From contig NZ_VIGH01000001.1 in assembly GCF_006704125.1 (NCBI RefSeq), positions 62,001 through 126,000 on the forward strand: a stretch of DNA of 64,000 nucleotides. The letters run 5' to 3'. This document shows, piece after piece, positions 1-9,574 of the stretch. The notes under the pieces are model-generated. The model did no database searches. It saw only the letters and a program-made list of their open reading frames with translations, and had not been told where the DNA came from. This stretch comes from Rhodococcus spelaei (GTDB lineage: Bacteria > Actinomycetota > Actinomycetes > Mycobacteriales > Mycobacteriaceae). Each line of letters opens with the position of its first letter. The stretch's first letter is position 1. The translations under genes were made by a program, and so were the position numbers.

Positions 1-1656
1 AGCGGACCGGGAATTGCGTTGGCCCAACAGACGGACGCGGGGACCGAGACCACCTGTACACCGACGGCAACCCCGGATACCGCGTGCCCCGCAATGCCAG
101 GCACCGACGGCACCGAGGCCGGAAACACGGTCCCCGACAACGCAATCACCGGCGACACCGCCGTCACCGACAAGACCGTGGACCCGAAGGCAGACGCGAC
201 TGCCGACCAGAAGACCCAGGCCGGTGCCGACAAGAAGGATCCGGCCGACCCGATCGCCGAGGCCGAGGCACACACCGCCGCTACCGCCGAGGAGGCCAAG
301 AAGGCCGCCGACACGGCTGCGACGGCGGACGCGGAGTCGGTGAAGGCGGGCGAATCGTCCACGCAGGCAACGGAGGCCTCCACCCAGGCCAGCGTGGCTG
401 CCACGAAGGCAGCCGTGGAGGCGACCAGGGCCAAGGACCAGGCCGCGACCGCGGAGCAGGCAGCCAAGAGCGCGGAGGACGACGCCAGGAGCGCGAACGC
501 GCAGGCGGCCGAGGCGAAAGCGGCCGCCGAGACCGCGCAGACCGCGGCGAACGACGCGGCAGCGCACGCGGACGAACTCGAAAAAGCCGCCGCGGCTGCC
601 GGTTCCGGAACCAAGGCGGCCGAGGCCGACAAGGCCCGCGCCGAGGCGACCGCACTGCAGGCCAAGGCGGACCAGGCAAAGGCCGCCGAGGACGCGATGC
701 GGCAGAAGGTTGCGGCCAAGGAGAAGGAGGCGGCCGAGGCCGCGAAGCAGTGGGACTTCGCAAAAGCGGCTGCCGCCGTGAAGGAAGCCGCGCGGGCGGC
801 CTTGGAAGCGAACAAGCTGGCCGTCACGGCCAAGGAGACCCAGAAGGCCGCGGCTGCGGCGGAGAGCACCGCACAGAACGCCCAGAAGGCGGCCGACGCC
901 GAATCCGAGACGGCCACCGCAGCGAAGAAGGCCGCCGACGAGGCGGCCGAGAAGGCCGCGCAGGCCAAGGCCGCAGCCAAGGACGCGGCCGATGCCGCAA
1001 CCACGGCGCAGACAGCAGCGGACGCCGCCGGGGAGTCGGCGACCGCGAAGCGTTCCGAGGCGGTCGCGAAGGCCGAGGAGGCGACGAAGAAGGCGAAGGA
1101 CGCCGAGGCCGCGAGCCTCAAGGCGCAGGACCTCTACATCGCGGCGGAGAAGGCGCAGGCGGCGGCCGATGCTGCAGCGACGAAGGCAGCCGAGGCCAAG
1201 GCCCAGTCGGAGGCCGCGCAGGCCGAGGCCGACAAGGCGAAGAAGGCCGAGGAGGAGCTGAAGGCGAAGGACATCAAGGAGATCGAGGACGGTTCCGATC
1301 TCGACGGATCAATCACCATCGGTGAGGAGACCCACAGCGGCGACGGCGTCACGAAGGTCAACGACGCCACGGCCGTCTCGAACAAGACCGGCGTGAAGCT
1401 GGTCGGATTCTCCAACAGCAAGGGGTCCTTCGAGGTGGTCGACTACTACGTCACCGACGCCGACGGCAACCGGGCGCTCGCGGGCGCACTGCCGCCGGTC
1501 GACCTCGCCCTCGGCGACTCGTCGTCGACGGGCGCCGGAGTGAGCGTTCCCGCCGTGGTGGCAGGCGTCGGCATACTCGGCGCCATCGCAGCAGGAACCG
1601 TAGTTGTCCTGCGCCGCAAGCGCACCGGCGAAGCGGGCGGCGCTGCCTCGTCGTAG
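1..1656 (+). CDS. Ala-rich coiled-coil surface protein, 5' partial
   Basis: The frame is open to the left edge, so the true start is outside. The first visible residues (SGPGIALA then QQTD) look like the end of a secretion signal with an ALA-Q cleavage site. About 400 residues of Ala/Lys/Glu/Asp heptad-like sequence (many repeats of the type AAEKAAQAKA) predict a long coiled coil. A short mixed domain of about 90 residues follows, then one hydrophobic helix and a basic RRKR tail near the C-terminus. That end resembles a cell-wall sorting signal, but no LPxTG motif is present; LPPVD and LALGD just before the helix are the nearest candidates. The next gene is a sortase that overlaps this one, so it is a plausible substrate. 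Function is otherwise unknown. Confidence 0.75.
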   Translation, partial: SGPGIALAQQTDAGTETTCTPTATPDTACPAMPGTDGTEAGNTVPDNAITGDTAVTDKTVDPKADATADQKTQAGADKKDPADPIAEAEAHTAATAEEAKKAADTAATADAESVKAGESSTQATEASTQASVAATKAAVEATRAKDQAATAEQAAKSAEDDARSANAQAAEAKAAAETAQTAANDAAAHADELEKAAAAAGSGTKAAEADKARAEATALQAKADQAKAAEDAMRQKVAAKEKEAAEAAKQWDFAKAAAAVKEAARAALEANKLAVTAKETQKAAAAAESTAQNAQKAADAESETATAAKKAADEAAEKAAQAKAAAKDAADAATTAQTAADAAGESATAKRSEAVAKAEEATKKAKDAEAASLKAQDLYIAAEKAQAAADAAATKAAEAKAQSEAAQAEADKAKKAEEELKAKDIKEIEDGSDLDGSITIGEETHSGDGVTKVNDATAVSNKTGVKLVGFSNSKGSFEVVDYYVTDADGNRALAGALPPVDLALGDSSSTGAGVSVPAVVAGVGILGAIAAGTVVVLRRKRTGEAGGAASS

Positions 1657-2269
1657 GGCGTACCGCCTGTCGGTGGTGGCTGCCCTGGTGCTCCTCGTCT
1701 CCGCCTGCTCGGGCACTGTCCACGGATCCGGGACGCCACCACCGGACCGCTCACCGGTGGAGTCGCAGATCATTGCGGCTCCACCGGTCGGCGCGGCCGT
1801 GGCCCCCACCGAGCCGGTCCACATCGAGCTGCGGTCGAGCGCGGGGGTCACCTACCTCAGCAGTCCTCTCAATCCGGACGGGCTGACGCGCGGAGGGGCG
1901 AGCGGACAGCAGCTGAATCCGGTGGACGAACGTCCGGTGTGGTGGTCCGAAAGCGGTCTCCCCGGCACCGGTACCGACCAGACCGTGGTGGTCGTGGGCC
2001 ACAACTACACCAGGAGCACGGCACCCTTTCGGTCGCTGCGGGTTGTCGAGGTGGGCGACCGCGTGGCGTTGCGCACGTCCGCCGGCGTGCTGGAGTACCA
2101 CGTCCAGACGGTGGGGCCGCTGCCGAAGGGCTCGCTGCTCGTCGACCATCAGCTGCGCGCATCCGTTCCCGGACGACTGATCCTGGCCAATTGCGATGTG
2201 CGCGAGGGCGAATCGACCGACGACAATTACGTGGTCGTCGCGCAGCTGGTCGGGTCCGCACCGGGGTAG
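1604..2269 (+). CDS. Sortase family transpeptidase (class E/F-like), lipoprotein-type N-terminus
   Basis: Sortases cleave a sorting signal and join the surface protein to the cell envelope. The N-terminus has a basic stretch (RRRAY), a hydrophobic run and a lipobox-like VSAC. The sortase domain follows, with the catalytic His in GHNY (near residue 125) and the catalytic Cys in LANCDV (near residue 197). The Arg that usually follows the Cys by 9-13 residues is not obvious; the segment ends DDNYVVVA. The TTG start chosen here overlaps the upstream gene by 53 bases and keeps the basic N-region; a GTG at 1673 would lose it. The overlap suggests coupled expression with the coiled-coil protein upstream. 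A sortase fold is likely; activity is inferred. Confidence 0.72.
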   Translation: MSCAASAPAKRAALPRRRAYRLSVVAALVLLVSACSGTVHGSGTPPPDRSPVESQIIAAPPVGAAVAPTEPVHIELRSSAGVTYLSSPLNPDGLTRGGASGQQLNPVDERPVWWSESGLPGTGTDQTVVVVGHNYTRSTAPFRSLRVVEVGDRVALRTSAGVLEYHVQTVGPLPKGSLLVDHQLRASVPGRLILANCDVREGESTDDNYVVVAQLVGSAPG

Positions 2270-2277
2270 TCAGCCCC

Positions 2278-2294
2278 ATTACCTACCAGGTAAT
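2278..2294. promoter_or_regulatory. Inverted repeat, candidate operator of the alpha/beta hydrolase gene
   Basis: ATTACCT-ACC-AGGTAAT is a perfect 7-base inverted repeat with a 3-base centre, 62 bases before the hydrolase start and just after the sortase stop. It is the size of a MarR/HxlR/TetR-type operator. No regulator gene lies next to it, so the protein that would bind is unknown. Confidence 0.4.
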
Positions 2295-2356
2295 CGACTG
2301 GGCCCCATCGGTGGAGTGAGCATGGGTCTCACCAACCCACCGATGAAGGAGACACC

Positions 2357-3175
2357 ATGCCGTACTTCGAGACTCGTGACGACGTCCGACTCGCCTACGA
2401 GGACTACGGGACAGGGCGACCGATCGTGTTCGTCGCGAGCTGGGCGCTCGGCGCGGACATGTGGGAGTACCAGGTCCCGTTCTTCGTCGAACAGGGCTAC
2501 CGCTGCGTGCTCGTCGACCGGCGTGGTCACGGTCGGTCCGACCGGCCCGCGACCGGATACGACCTGGACACCCTCGCCGACGACCTCGCCGACCTGATCG
2601 ATCTGCTCGACCTGAGGGAGATCACCGTCGTCGGGCACTCCGCTGGTGGCGGCGAGGTGGCGCGCTACCTGCAACGCCACGGCGAGGATCGGATCGCGAA
2701 GGTGGCGCTTGTCGCCGCGACCCTGCCGTATCTCGAGCGGACCGAAGACAACCCCGAGGGCGTGCCCGAGGAGGTGTGCGAGGCAACGGTCCAGGCGCTG
2801 CGGGACGACCGGCCTGCGTGGTTCGCCAATCGCGCCCAGGGCTTCTTCGCCACCCACCTCGGCAACGAGGTGTCGCCGGCGCTGATCGACATCACCCTGC
2901 GGCAGTGCCTGTCCGCCACCCCGATGGGGACGATCGGGCTGTGGCGCTCGGCGTATCACACGGACCACCGGCCGTCGCTGCGGAAGATCACCGTCCCGAC
3001 GTTGATCGTGCACGGGGCCGCCGACCAGTCGGCGCCCGTCGCACTGACCGGTCGCCGCACCGCCCAGTTGATTCGGCACGCCGTCTACAAGGAATACCCG
3101 ACCGGTGGTCACGGGCTGTTTGTCACCCACAAGGACGACCTGAACAACGACCTACTCGAGCTGGCCGAGCAGTGA
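2357..3175 (+). CDS. Alpha/beta hydrolase (non-haem chloroperoxidase/esterase type)
   Basis: A 272-residue cytoplasmic alpha/beta hydrolase. The nucleophile elbow GHSAGG is near residue 95, the acid is probably the Asp in GAADQSAP near 222, and the His is in GGHGLF near 255. HG-motif residues near the oxyanion hole are replaced by VASWALGADMW. The layout (short N-terminal strand, RRGHGRSDRP, GHSAGG) matches the chloroperoxidase-like esterase group; the substrate cannot be told. A good ribosome site, AAGGAG, lies 8 bases before the ATG. The gene stands alone, convergent with the winged-helix gene, and may be controlled through the inverted repeat at 2278-2294. Confidence 0.85.
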   Translation: MPYFETRDDVRLAYEDYGTGRPIVFVASWALGADMWEYQVPFFVEQGYRCVLVDRRGHGRSDRPATGYDLDTLADDLADLIDLLDLREITVVGHSAGGGEVARYLQRHGEDRIAKVALVAATLPYLERTEDNPEGVPEEVCEATVQALRDDRPAWFANRAQGFFATHLGNEVSPALIDITLRQCLSATPMGTIGLWRSAYHTDHRPSLRKITVPTLIVHGAADQSAPVALTGRRTAQLIRHAVYKEYPTGGHGLFVTHKDDLNNDLLELAEQ

Positions 3176-3212
3176 GACGTCGGTCCGGCCCGAACAACGG
3201 ACACCGACTGGG

Positions 3213-4397
3213 TCAGGCGTACTGCTTGGCCAACGGCGACGGAAAGCGCGCCAGCACCCGGACACCGCCGAGCCACTCGGACAGTGCCTGCGCCTCGGCG
3301 TCGAGTGCCCGGCGGGCCTCCGTACCCACGTCCTCGAGCAGGTGCACCGCCACCCGACCGTCCCCGTCCTGCCACCAGCCTCCGACGATCCGCCCGTCCC
3401 ACCACGCGGTGGGCCCGGCATTACCGAAGCTGTCGAAGAGCAGCTCCTTGTGCGGACCGAGGTACCACTGGCGGTCCCGCCAGCCCATCGTCGTCGGGTC
3501 CAGCGCCGGTAGTAGTGTCGCCCACGGCGGCACCGCGGCGACCGGGTCCTGATCGTCGGCAAGCAGGTAGCCCGTCTGCCCGTCGAGGTCGACGGTGACG
3601 ATGTCCAAGGCGGACAACGCCTTCCGCACCATCGTCACAGTCGATCCGAGCCACCACTTGATGTCGGCCTCGGTCCCGGGCCCGAACGCGTGCAGCCATT
3701 CGGCCACCAACCAGGCCGCGCCGTCCACATCGTCCACGGGCTCGAGCTGCGAGCCCAGCCACGACTCGGTTGTCGCCCACCGGTTCCGGGACACCCGCCA
3801 CGGACCGTCGTTGGTGGCACGCACGATCCGACCCTCGGCGGAGAGGACGGTGAGCACCCGGGGGCCCACCGACACCCGCCCGCCCCAGCTCCGACCCTCC
3901 CCGTGGGCCATCGACCTGTCCAGTAATGGAATCTGCTCGCGCAGTTCGCGATACGACGACGGTTCGCAGTTCGAGAGTACATCGAGAACGGCGGCACCCG
4001 CCGCGGTCAGCCACTCCTCCCCGTCGTCGACCAGGCCGGCCTTCTCGACCTCGCGCACGAGGCGCCGGCGCTCGGTGTCGGCGACCCGGTTGCTCGCGCC
4101 GGCTTGAGCGAACGGCATCGCGTCACGAGGGAACACGAACAGGGTCCGCCGCATCGCGAGATGCTTGACCAGCGAACGCTCCTCGTAGAGAGCCCGGTCC
4201 AGATCGGCGACGGTCATCCCCTCGACCCGTGCCCGCACGGACAGGTAGATCGTCGCGGGGTCGGTGCCGTGCAGGCACACCAGGCTGCGCGCCGCCTCGG
4301 TCACGTTTGCGGCGCGGGCCGTCGGCGCCAGGCAGTGCCGCTGGGCCAGGCGGGCTCGGCGTTCGGCAACATCGACACTGCGTACGGGTGCGGTCAC
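3213..4397 (-). CDS. Winged-helix DNA-binding domain protein (HTH_42/AlkZ-like family)
   Basis: A 394-residue protein of the actinobacterial HTH_42 (formerly DUF1006) family, related to AlkZ-type DNA glycosylases. Typical segments are LHGTDPATIYLS near the N-terminus, the MRRTLFVF region, WATTESWLG in the middle, and GWRDRQWYLGP followed by WWDGRIVGGWW toward the C-terminus. AlkZ itself uses a Q-x-Q or Q-x-D motif; the corresponding position here reads HGTD, so glycosylase activity should not be assumed. The GTG at 4397 is chosen because homology begins right after it; the frame is open 64 codons further up, overlapping the divergent gene. Part of the coding sequence (3766-3803) resembles an intergenic repeat at 6583-6620. 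Confidence 0.75.
   Translation of the reverse strand: MTAPVRSVDVAERRARLAQRHCLAPTARAANVTEAARSLVCLHGTDPATIYLSVRARVEGMTVADLDRALYEERSLVKHLAMRRTLFVFPRDAMPFAQAGASNRVADTERRRLVREVEKAGLVDDGEEWLTAAGAAVLDVLSNCEPSSYRELREQIPLLDRSMAHGEGRSWGGRVSVGPRVLTVLSAEGRIVRATNDGPWRVSRNRWATTESWLGSQLEPVDDVDGAAWLVAEWLHAFGPGTEADIKWWLGSTVTMVRKALSALDIVTVDLDGQTGYLLADDQDPVAAVPPWATLLPALDPTTMGWRDRQWYLGPHKELLFDSFGNAGPTAWWDGRIVGGWWQDGDGRVAVHLLEDVGTEARRALDAEAQALSEWLGGVRVLARFPSPLAKQYA
3766..3803 (+). repeat. 38-base repeat, copy 1 (inside the winged-helix gene)
   Basis: Matches 6583-6620 at 35 of 38 positions in the same orientation. The longest exact run contains GGTTCCGGGACACCCGCCA. Here it codes on the other strand for the residues around WRVSRNRWAT. 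Confidence 0.5.
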
Positions 4398-4494
4398 GTA
4401 TTCAGTCTGACCCACGTCGCGGTCGAGCACACAGACCTGTCGGACCGTCGCGCTACGTTCGGCCCCGGACTCAGCGATCACGACAGGGGTGGCC

Positions 4495-4962
4495 ATGACG
4501 GAATCGACAGACGCGTCGGAGCTCTCGAAGTGGGTCGACATGGTCGACTGGCTCGTCGACTCGCTCGGCGACAAGCCGGTCGGGTTCACCCTGAACCTGG
4601 GCCCGCACAGCCTTCACCTGGTCGGCGACGAGGAGGACGACGTGGTGTGTGCGCAGCTGCAGGTGCTCGCCGACGGCGTTCTGATGCTGCGACGGTCTCG
4701 CAAACCTATGGACCAGTTGATGTTCGGCGACTACTCGACCGACTCGCTGGTGCTCGATCACTGGTATTTCGACGACCATTTCGAGGACTGCACCGACGGA
4801 TATCTCTTCAGCCACGACGTCCCGCTCGTCGCGGATGCCTGCGTGACGTGGTTTCGGGACAACCGGGGCACCCGGTCCGCCGACGAACTGGGCTGCGAGT
4901 ACCGGTTCCCCGACGAGTTTCCGGATCCTCCTCCCCTGTTGCCGACTGATCGCGGAGTATGA
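4495..4962 (+). CDS. Hypothetical protein, acidic, about 155 residues
   Basis: I do not recognise the family. The product is acidic and rich in Trp, Asp and Leu, with no signal peptide or membrane segment (for example VDMVDWLVDSL, VLDHWYFDDHFEDC, DACVTWFRDN). It begins 97 bases from the start of the divergently transcribed winged-helix gene. The ATG at 4495 has AGGGG about 8 bases upstream; a GTG two codons earlier is the alternative start. The composition suggests a small cytoplasmic protein, but nothing assigns a role. Confidence 0.6.
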   Translation: MTESTDASELSKWVDMVDWLVDSLGDKPVGFTLNLGPHSLHLVGDEEDDVVCAQLQVLADGVLMLRRSRKPMDQLMFGDYSTDSLVLDHWYFDDHFEDCTDGYLFSHDVPLVADACVTWFRDNRGTRSADELGCEYRFPDEFPDPPPLLPTDRGV

Positions 4963-5036
4963 ACCGGGCACAGAGGTAGTCGCTCGCTGCGGCGGGTCCA
5001 CTGGACTGTCGGCACTCACTGGCCTACATCTACGTC

Positions 5037-6512
<1,476 letters not shown>

Positions 6513-6582
6513 TCGCAGCTGCTCGGTCGAGGCCGTGCCGGGCGCTTCGGTGAGCGTGTCGATCGGGCAGTCCAGTCAGGTT

Positions 6583-6620
6583 TCCGTTGCCGCCCATCGG
6601 TTCCGGGACACCCGCCACGG
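6583..6620 (+). repeat. 38-base repeat, copy 2 (intergenic, between the symporter gene and pepN)
   Basis: Matches 3766-3803 at 35 of 38 positions, same orientation. It sits in the 160-base gap between two convergent stop codons, where nothing else is recognisable. On the minus strand it would read WRVSRNRWAAT. Confidence 0.5.
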
Positions 6621-6673
6621 GCGAGCGGTGGGCTTGACACCAGTGCGTAGCGATCGACGAGCCGCGGTGAGTG

Positions 6674-9193
6674 CTAGTGCGTTTCGCGTTCTCCGGCAGA
6701 CGTGCGGGCACTTCGTGCCCGCACGCGCAGATCCCGGTCCAGGTGGTCGCGCTGCTCGACCACAAGCCGGCGCAGCGCGGCCGGAGCATCGGGGTGCGCG
6801 GCCAGCCAGGCGTCCACCCCGGCCAGGGAGTCGGACGCGGGGAACAGCCCGAGCACGATGCGCCTCGCGATCTCGATGCTCCGCTCGGCCCAGACCGAGC
6901 CGATCGCGGCGAAGTACCGCTCCTCGAACGGGGCCGTGAGCTCGTGGTGTTCGCCGGCCCTGAAGCCACCGATGACGGCGTCGAGGTGATCGTTGGTCAG
7001 CCCGGTATCGGTCAGCGCTGCCGACCACGCGTCAGCCTTCACCCCGGCGTCCGGCCGGGCGGCGAGTGCCCGCAGATGAGCGGTGCGTCCGGACGCCGTC
7101 GCGTCGAAGGAGAGTTCGACGTCGAGGTCGGTCGCAACGGCGTGGCCGGTGGCCGACAGCGCGGTCCACAGCGCCCAGCGCAGGTCGGGGTCGAGCGCCA
7201 GTCCCGCGGGTGCCGGCAGCGCACCGTCGAGGATCTCGCGAATCTCGCGAGCGCGACGGTCGTCGACGGTCGCGGCGGTGGCCACTGCACGCGCCCACGC
7301 CAGCTGCGTTCCAGATCCCGCGTCCGCGAGGTGCAGTGCCGCCCAGCATGATTCGAGCCACTCGCCTCGCCACCGCTCCCGGTCGACTGGCTTGAGGTAG
7401 TGCCCGATCGCGTACGACGCATTGGCGAGCACGGCAGCCGCCAGCGCCGTGTTCGACTCGGCGCGCGTGAAGGCCCGCGCCATGGCGAGGTACCGTCGCG
7501 CGTCGAGCTCGCCGTCCCGCGTGGCGTTCCACAGTGCCGACCAGATCAGCCCCCGGGCCAGTGGGTCGCGGACGCGGTCGAGGGAACGCTCCACGGTGGC
7601 AAGCGAATCCGCATCCAAACGGATCTTCGCGTAGGTGAGGTCACCGTCGTTGAGCAGGCGCAGCGGAGCAGCGGAAAGCGCGACAGGCGTGCGCTCGCCC
7701 ACGATGTCCACCTCCACCCGGTCACGGCGGACCAGATCGCCCGCGTCGTCGTAGTCGTAGAGGCCGACGGCCAGCCGGTGCGGACGCGGGTCCGTTTGCG
7801 TGATCTCGTGACCGTCGCCGGACGCCTCCAGCGTCAGAGTCGACATCCCGGTGGACTGCAACCAGGCCCGGGCCCAGGCCTGCAGGTCGCGGCCGGACGT
7901 CACGGACAGTTCCCCGAGCAGGTCGGCGAGGGTGGTGTTGCCGTACGCGTGTGCGCGGAAGTAGCGACGCGCGCCCTCGAAGAAGGCGTCCCTGCCCACG
8001 TAGGCGACGAGCTGCTTGAGCACGCTCGCACCCTTGGCATAGGTGATGCCGTCGAAGTTGAGTTTCGCGGCCTCCAGGTCGACGATGTCCGCGACGATCG
8101 GGTGGGTCGTGGGCAGCTGGTCCTGCGAATACGCCCACGCCTTACGGCGATTCGCGAACGCCACCCAGGCGTCGGTCCACTCGGTGGCCTCGGCGCTGGC
8201 GAGCGCGCCCATGTAGTCGGCGAACGATTCCTTGAGCCACAGGTCGTCCCACCACACCATGGTGACGAGGTCGCCGAACCACATGTGCGCCATCTCGTGC
8301 AGGATCGTGTTTGCCCGACCCTCGTACTGGGCCGGGGTCGCCGCGCCGCGGAAGACGTAGGCCTCGGTGAAGGTGACGCAGCCCGGGTTCTCCATGGCGC
8401 CGAGGTTGTACTCGGGCACGAACACCTGGTCGTACTTTCCCCAGGGATAGGGGTAGTCGAAGTTCTCGGCGAAGAAGTCCAGTCCCTGCCTGGTCACCTC
8501 GAAGACGGTGTCGGCGTCCAGGTACTTCGCCATCGACGACCGGCACAGGACGCCCAGGGGAACGGTGAGATCGCCTCGGCTCCAGGAGGACTCGACCCGA
8601 TGATAGGGACCGGCGACCACAGCGGTGAGGTACGTGGAGATGGGCAGGGTGGGGGAGAAGGTCACGGTCTGCGCGGCGGCGTCCCCAGCGCGCTCGGCCG
8701 CCCGACGATTGGACACCACCTGCCACCCCGCGGGGGCAGTCACGGCAAAAGCGAACGGCGCCTTCATGTCCGGCTGCTCGAAGCACGCGAACACGCGGCG
8801 TGCGTCCGCCGGCTCGTACTGCGTGTACAGGTAGGTCTGGCCGTCGACGGGGTCGAGGAAGCGGTGCAGGCCCTCACCCGACCGGCTGTACGCACCGGTG
8901 GCCGCGACGACCACCACGTTGGACGGCTGCAGGTCGCGGACAGTGATACGCGAGCCGTCGTACTCGACCGGGACGTCCTGCCCGTTGACGGTCACCGACC
9001 CGATGGCCGGACCGATGAAGTCGAGCCACGTCTCGGGGGTGGTCGCGTCGAACTCGACCGTCGTTGTGGTCGCGAAGCCGGGACTGGCCTGGTCGGGGGC
9101 GGACCGCACGTCGAGTTCGACGCGGTAGGCGCGGACGGTGACCGCGGCGGATCGCGCGGCGGTCTCGGCACGGGTCAGGTTCGCGGTGCTCAC
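6674..9193 (-). CDS. pepN: Aminopeptidase N (M1 zinc metallopeptidase)
   Basis: An 839-residue cytoplasmic M1 aminopeptidase that removes N-terminal residues from peptides. The exopeptidase motif GAMENPG lies near residue 266 and the zinc site HEMAH near 300, with the second zinc Glu in WLKESFADY about 19 residues later. The N-terminal saddle domain begins with YRVELDVRSAP, and the long helical C-terminal domain of this family is complete. Length matches actinobacterial PepN. It is monocistronic, convergent with the symporter gene, and its start lies 64 bases from the operator of the divergent Cys-rich mini-gene. Confidence 0.95.
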   Translation of the reverse strand: MSTANLTRAETAARSAAVTVRAYRVELDVRSAPDQASPGFATTTTVEFDATTPETWLDFIGPAIGSVTVNGQDVPVEYDGSRITVRDLQPSNVVVVAATGAYSRSGEGLHRFLDPVDGQTYLYTQYEPADARRVFACFEQPDMKAPFAFAVTAPAGWQVVSNRRAAERAGDAAAQTVTFSPTLPISTYLTAVVAGPYHRVESSWSRGDLTVPLGVLCRSSMAKYLDADTVFEVTRQGLDFFAENFDYPYPWGKYDQVFVPEYNLGAMENPGCVTFTEAYVFRGAATPAQYEGRANTILHEMAHMWFGDLVTMVWWDDLWLKESFADYMGALASAEATEWTDAWVAFANRRKAWAYSQDQLPTTHPIVADIVDLEAAKLNFDGITYAKGASVLKQLVAYVGRDAFFEGARRYFRAHAYGNTTLADLLGELSVTSGRDLQAWARAWLQSTGMSTLTLEASGDGHEITQTDPRPHRLAVGLYDYDDAGDLVRRDRVEVDIVGERTPVALSAAPLRLLNDGDLTYAKIRLDADSLATVERSLDRVRDPLARGLIWSALWNATRDGELDARRYLAMARAFTRAESNTALAAAVLANASYAIGHYLKPVDRERWRGEWLESCWAALHLADAGSGTQLAWARAVATAATVDDRRAREIREILDGALPAPAGLALDPDLRWALWTALSATGHAVATDLDVELSFDATASGRTAHLRALAARPDAGVKADAWSAALTDTGLTNDHLDAVIGGFRAGEHHELTAPFEERYFAAIGSVWAERSIEIARRIVLGLFPASDSLAGVDAWLAAHPDAPAALRRLVVEQRDHLDRDLRVRARSARTSAGERETH

Positions 9194-9256
9194 GCGTCCG
9201 ATCCTGCCAGGCCCGTCGGCGTGGGGGTCGGCAGCGACCGCCCCGACCTCCCCAAT

Positions 9257-9272
9257 ATACCCCCACGGGTAT
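9257..9272. promoter_or_regulatory. CsoR/CstR-like operator
   Basis: ATACCC-CCAC-GGGTAT is a perfect 6-base inverted repeat around a C-rich centre, 31 bases before the start of the Cys-rich mini-gene. C/G-tract dyads of the form ATACCCC...GGGTAT are typical sites of the CsoR/RcnR/CstR family, which sense copper, nickel or persulfide. No such repressor gene is in the window. It lies between the divergent pepN gene and the mini-gene. Confidence 0.55.
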
Positions 9273-9302
9273 TATCGACACGAACAACGAAAGGAATGCC
9301 CC

Positions 9303-9464
9303 ATGTGCCGACCCACCCCCTGCTCCCACTGCGGCAAGACAACCTGGACCGGCTGCGGCAACCACGTCGACGACGTGATGCGCCGTGTCCCCGCCGACAG
9401 GCGCTGCACGTGCGAACGCAAGCCCGCGGGCGGCGGCTTCCTGCGCAGCCTGTTCCGCCGCTGA
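9303..9464 (+). CDS. Cys-rich mini-protein, 53 residues, probably metal-binding
   Basis: The product contains MCRPTPC, SHCGKTTWTGCGNHVDDVM and CTC: seven Cys plus two His, then a basic tail FLRSLFRR. The CxxC-KTTW-GCG-H pattern recurs in small uncharacterised actinobacterial proteins and looks like a zinc- or copper-binding knuckle. A good ribosome site (AAAGGAA) precedes the ATG. The CsoR-like dyad upstream and a strong terminator directly downstream make it a self-contained unit, so a metal- or sulfide-responsive role is inferred. No function is established. Confidence 0.75.
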   Translation: MCRPTPCSHCGKTTWTGCGNHVDDVMRRVPADRRCTCERKPAGGGFLRSLFRR

Positions 9465-9468
9465 TCGT

Positions 9469-9503
9469 GTGGGATTCCTCCCGGATTGCGGGAGGAATCC
9501 CAC
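9469..9503. terminator. Intrinsic terminator after the Cys-rich mini-gene
   Basis: A perfect 15-base stem with a 5-base loop (arms 9469-9483 and 9489-9503; GTGGGATTCCTCCCG) starts 5 bases after the stop codon. It has no T run, as is common in actinobacteria. Confidence 0.8.
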
Positions 9504-9574
9504 GGAAACGTCCTCGTCCCCGGCCCCGAACCGTCGTAGCATCGAGACGTATCCGCGACCGGAAGAGGTGCGCC

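Noticed and set aside
7400-9574. A long plus-strand frame running from inside pepN into the crotonase-like gene
   Set aside because: It is antisense to a well-supported M1 aminopeptidase. Only the part from the GTG at 9575 has family resemblance and a ribosome site.
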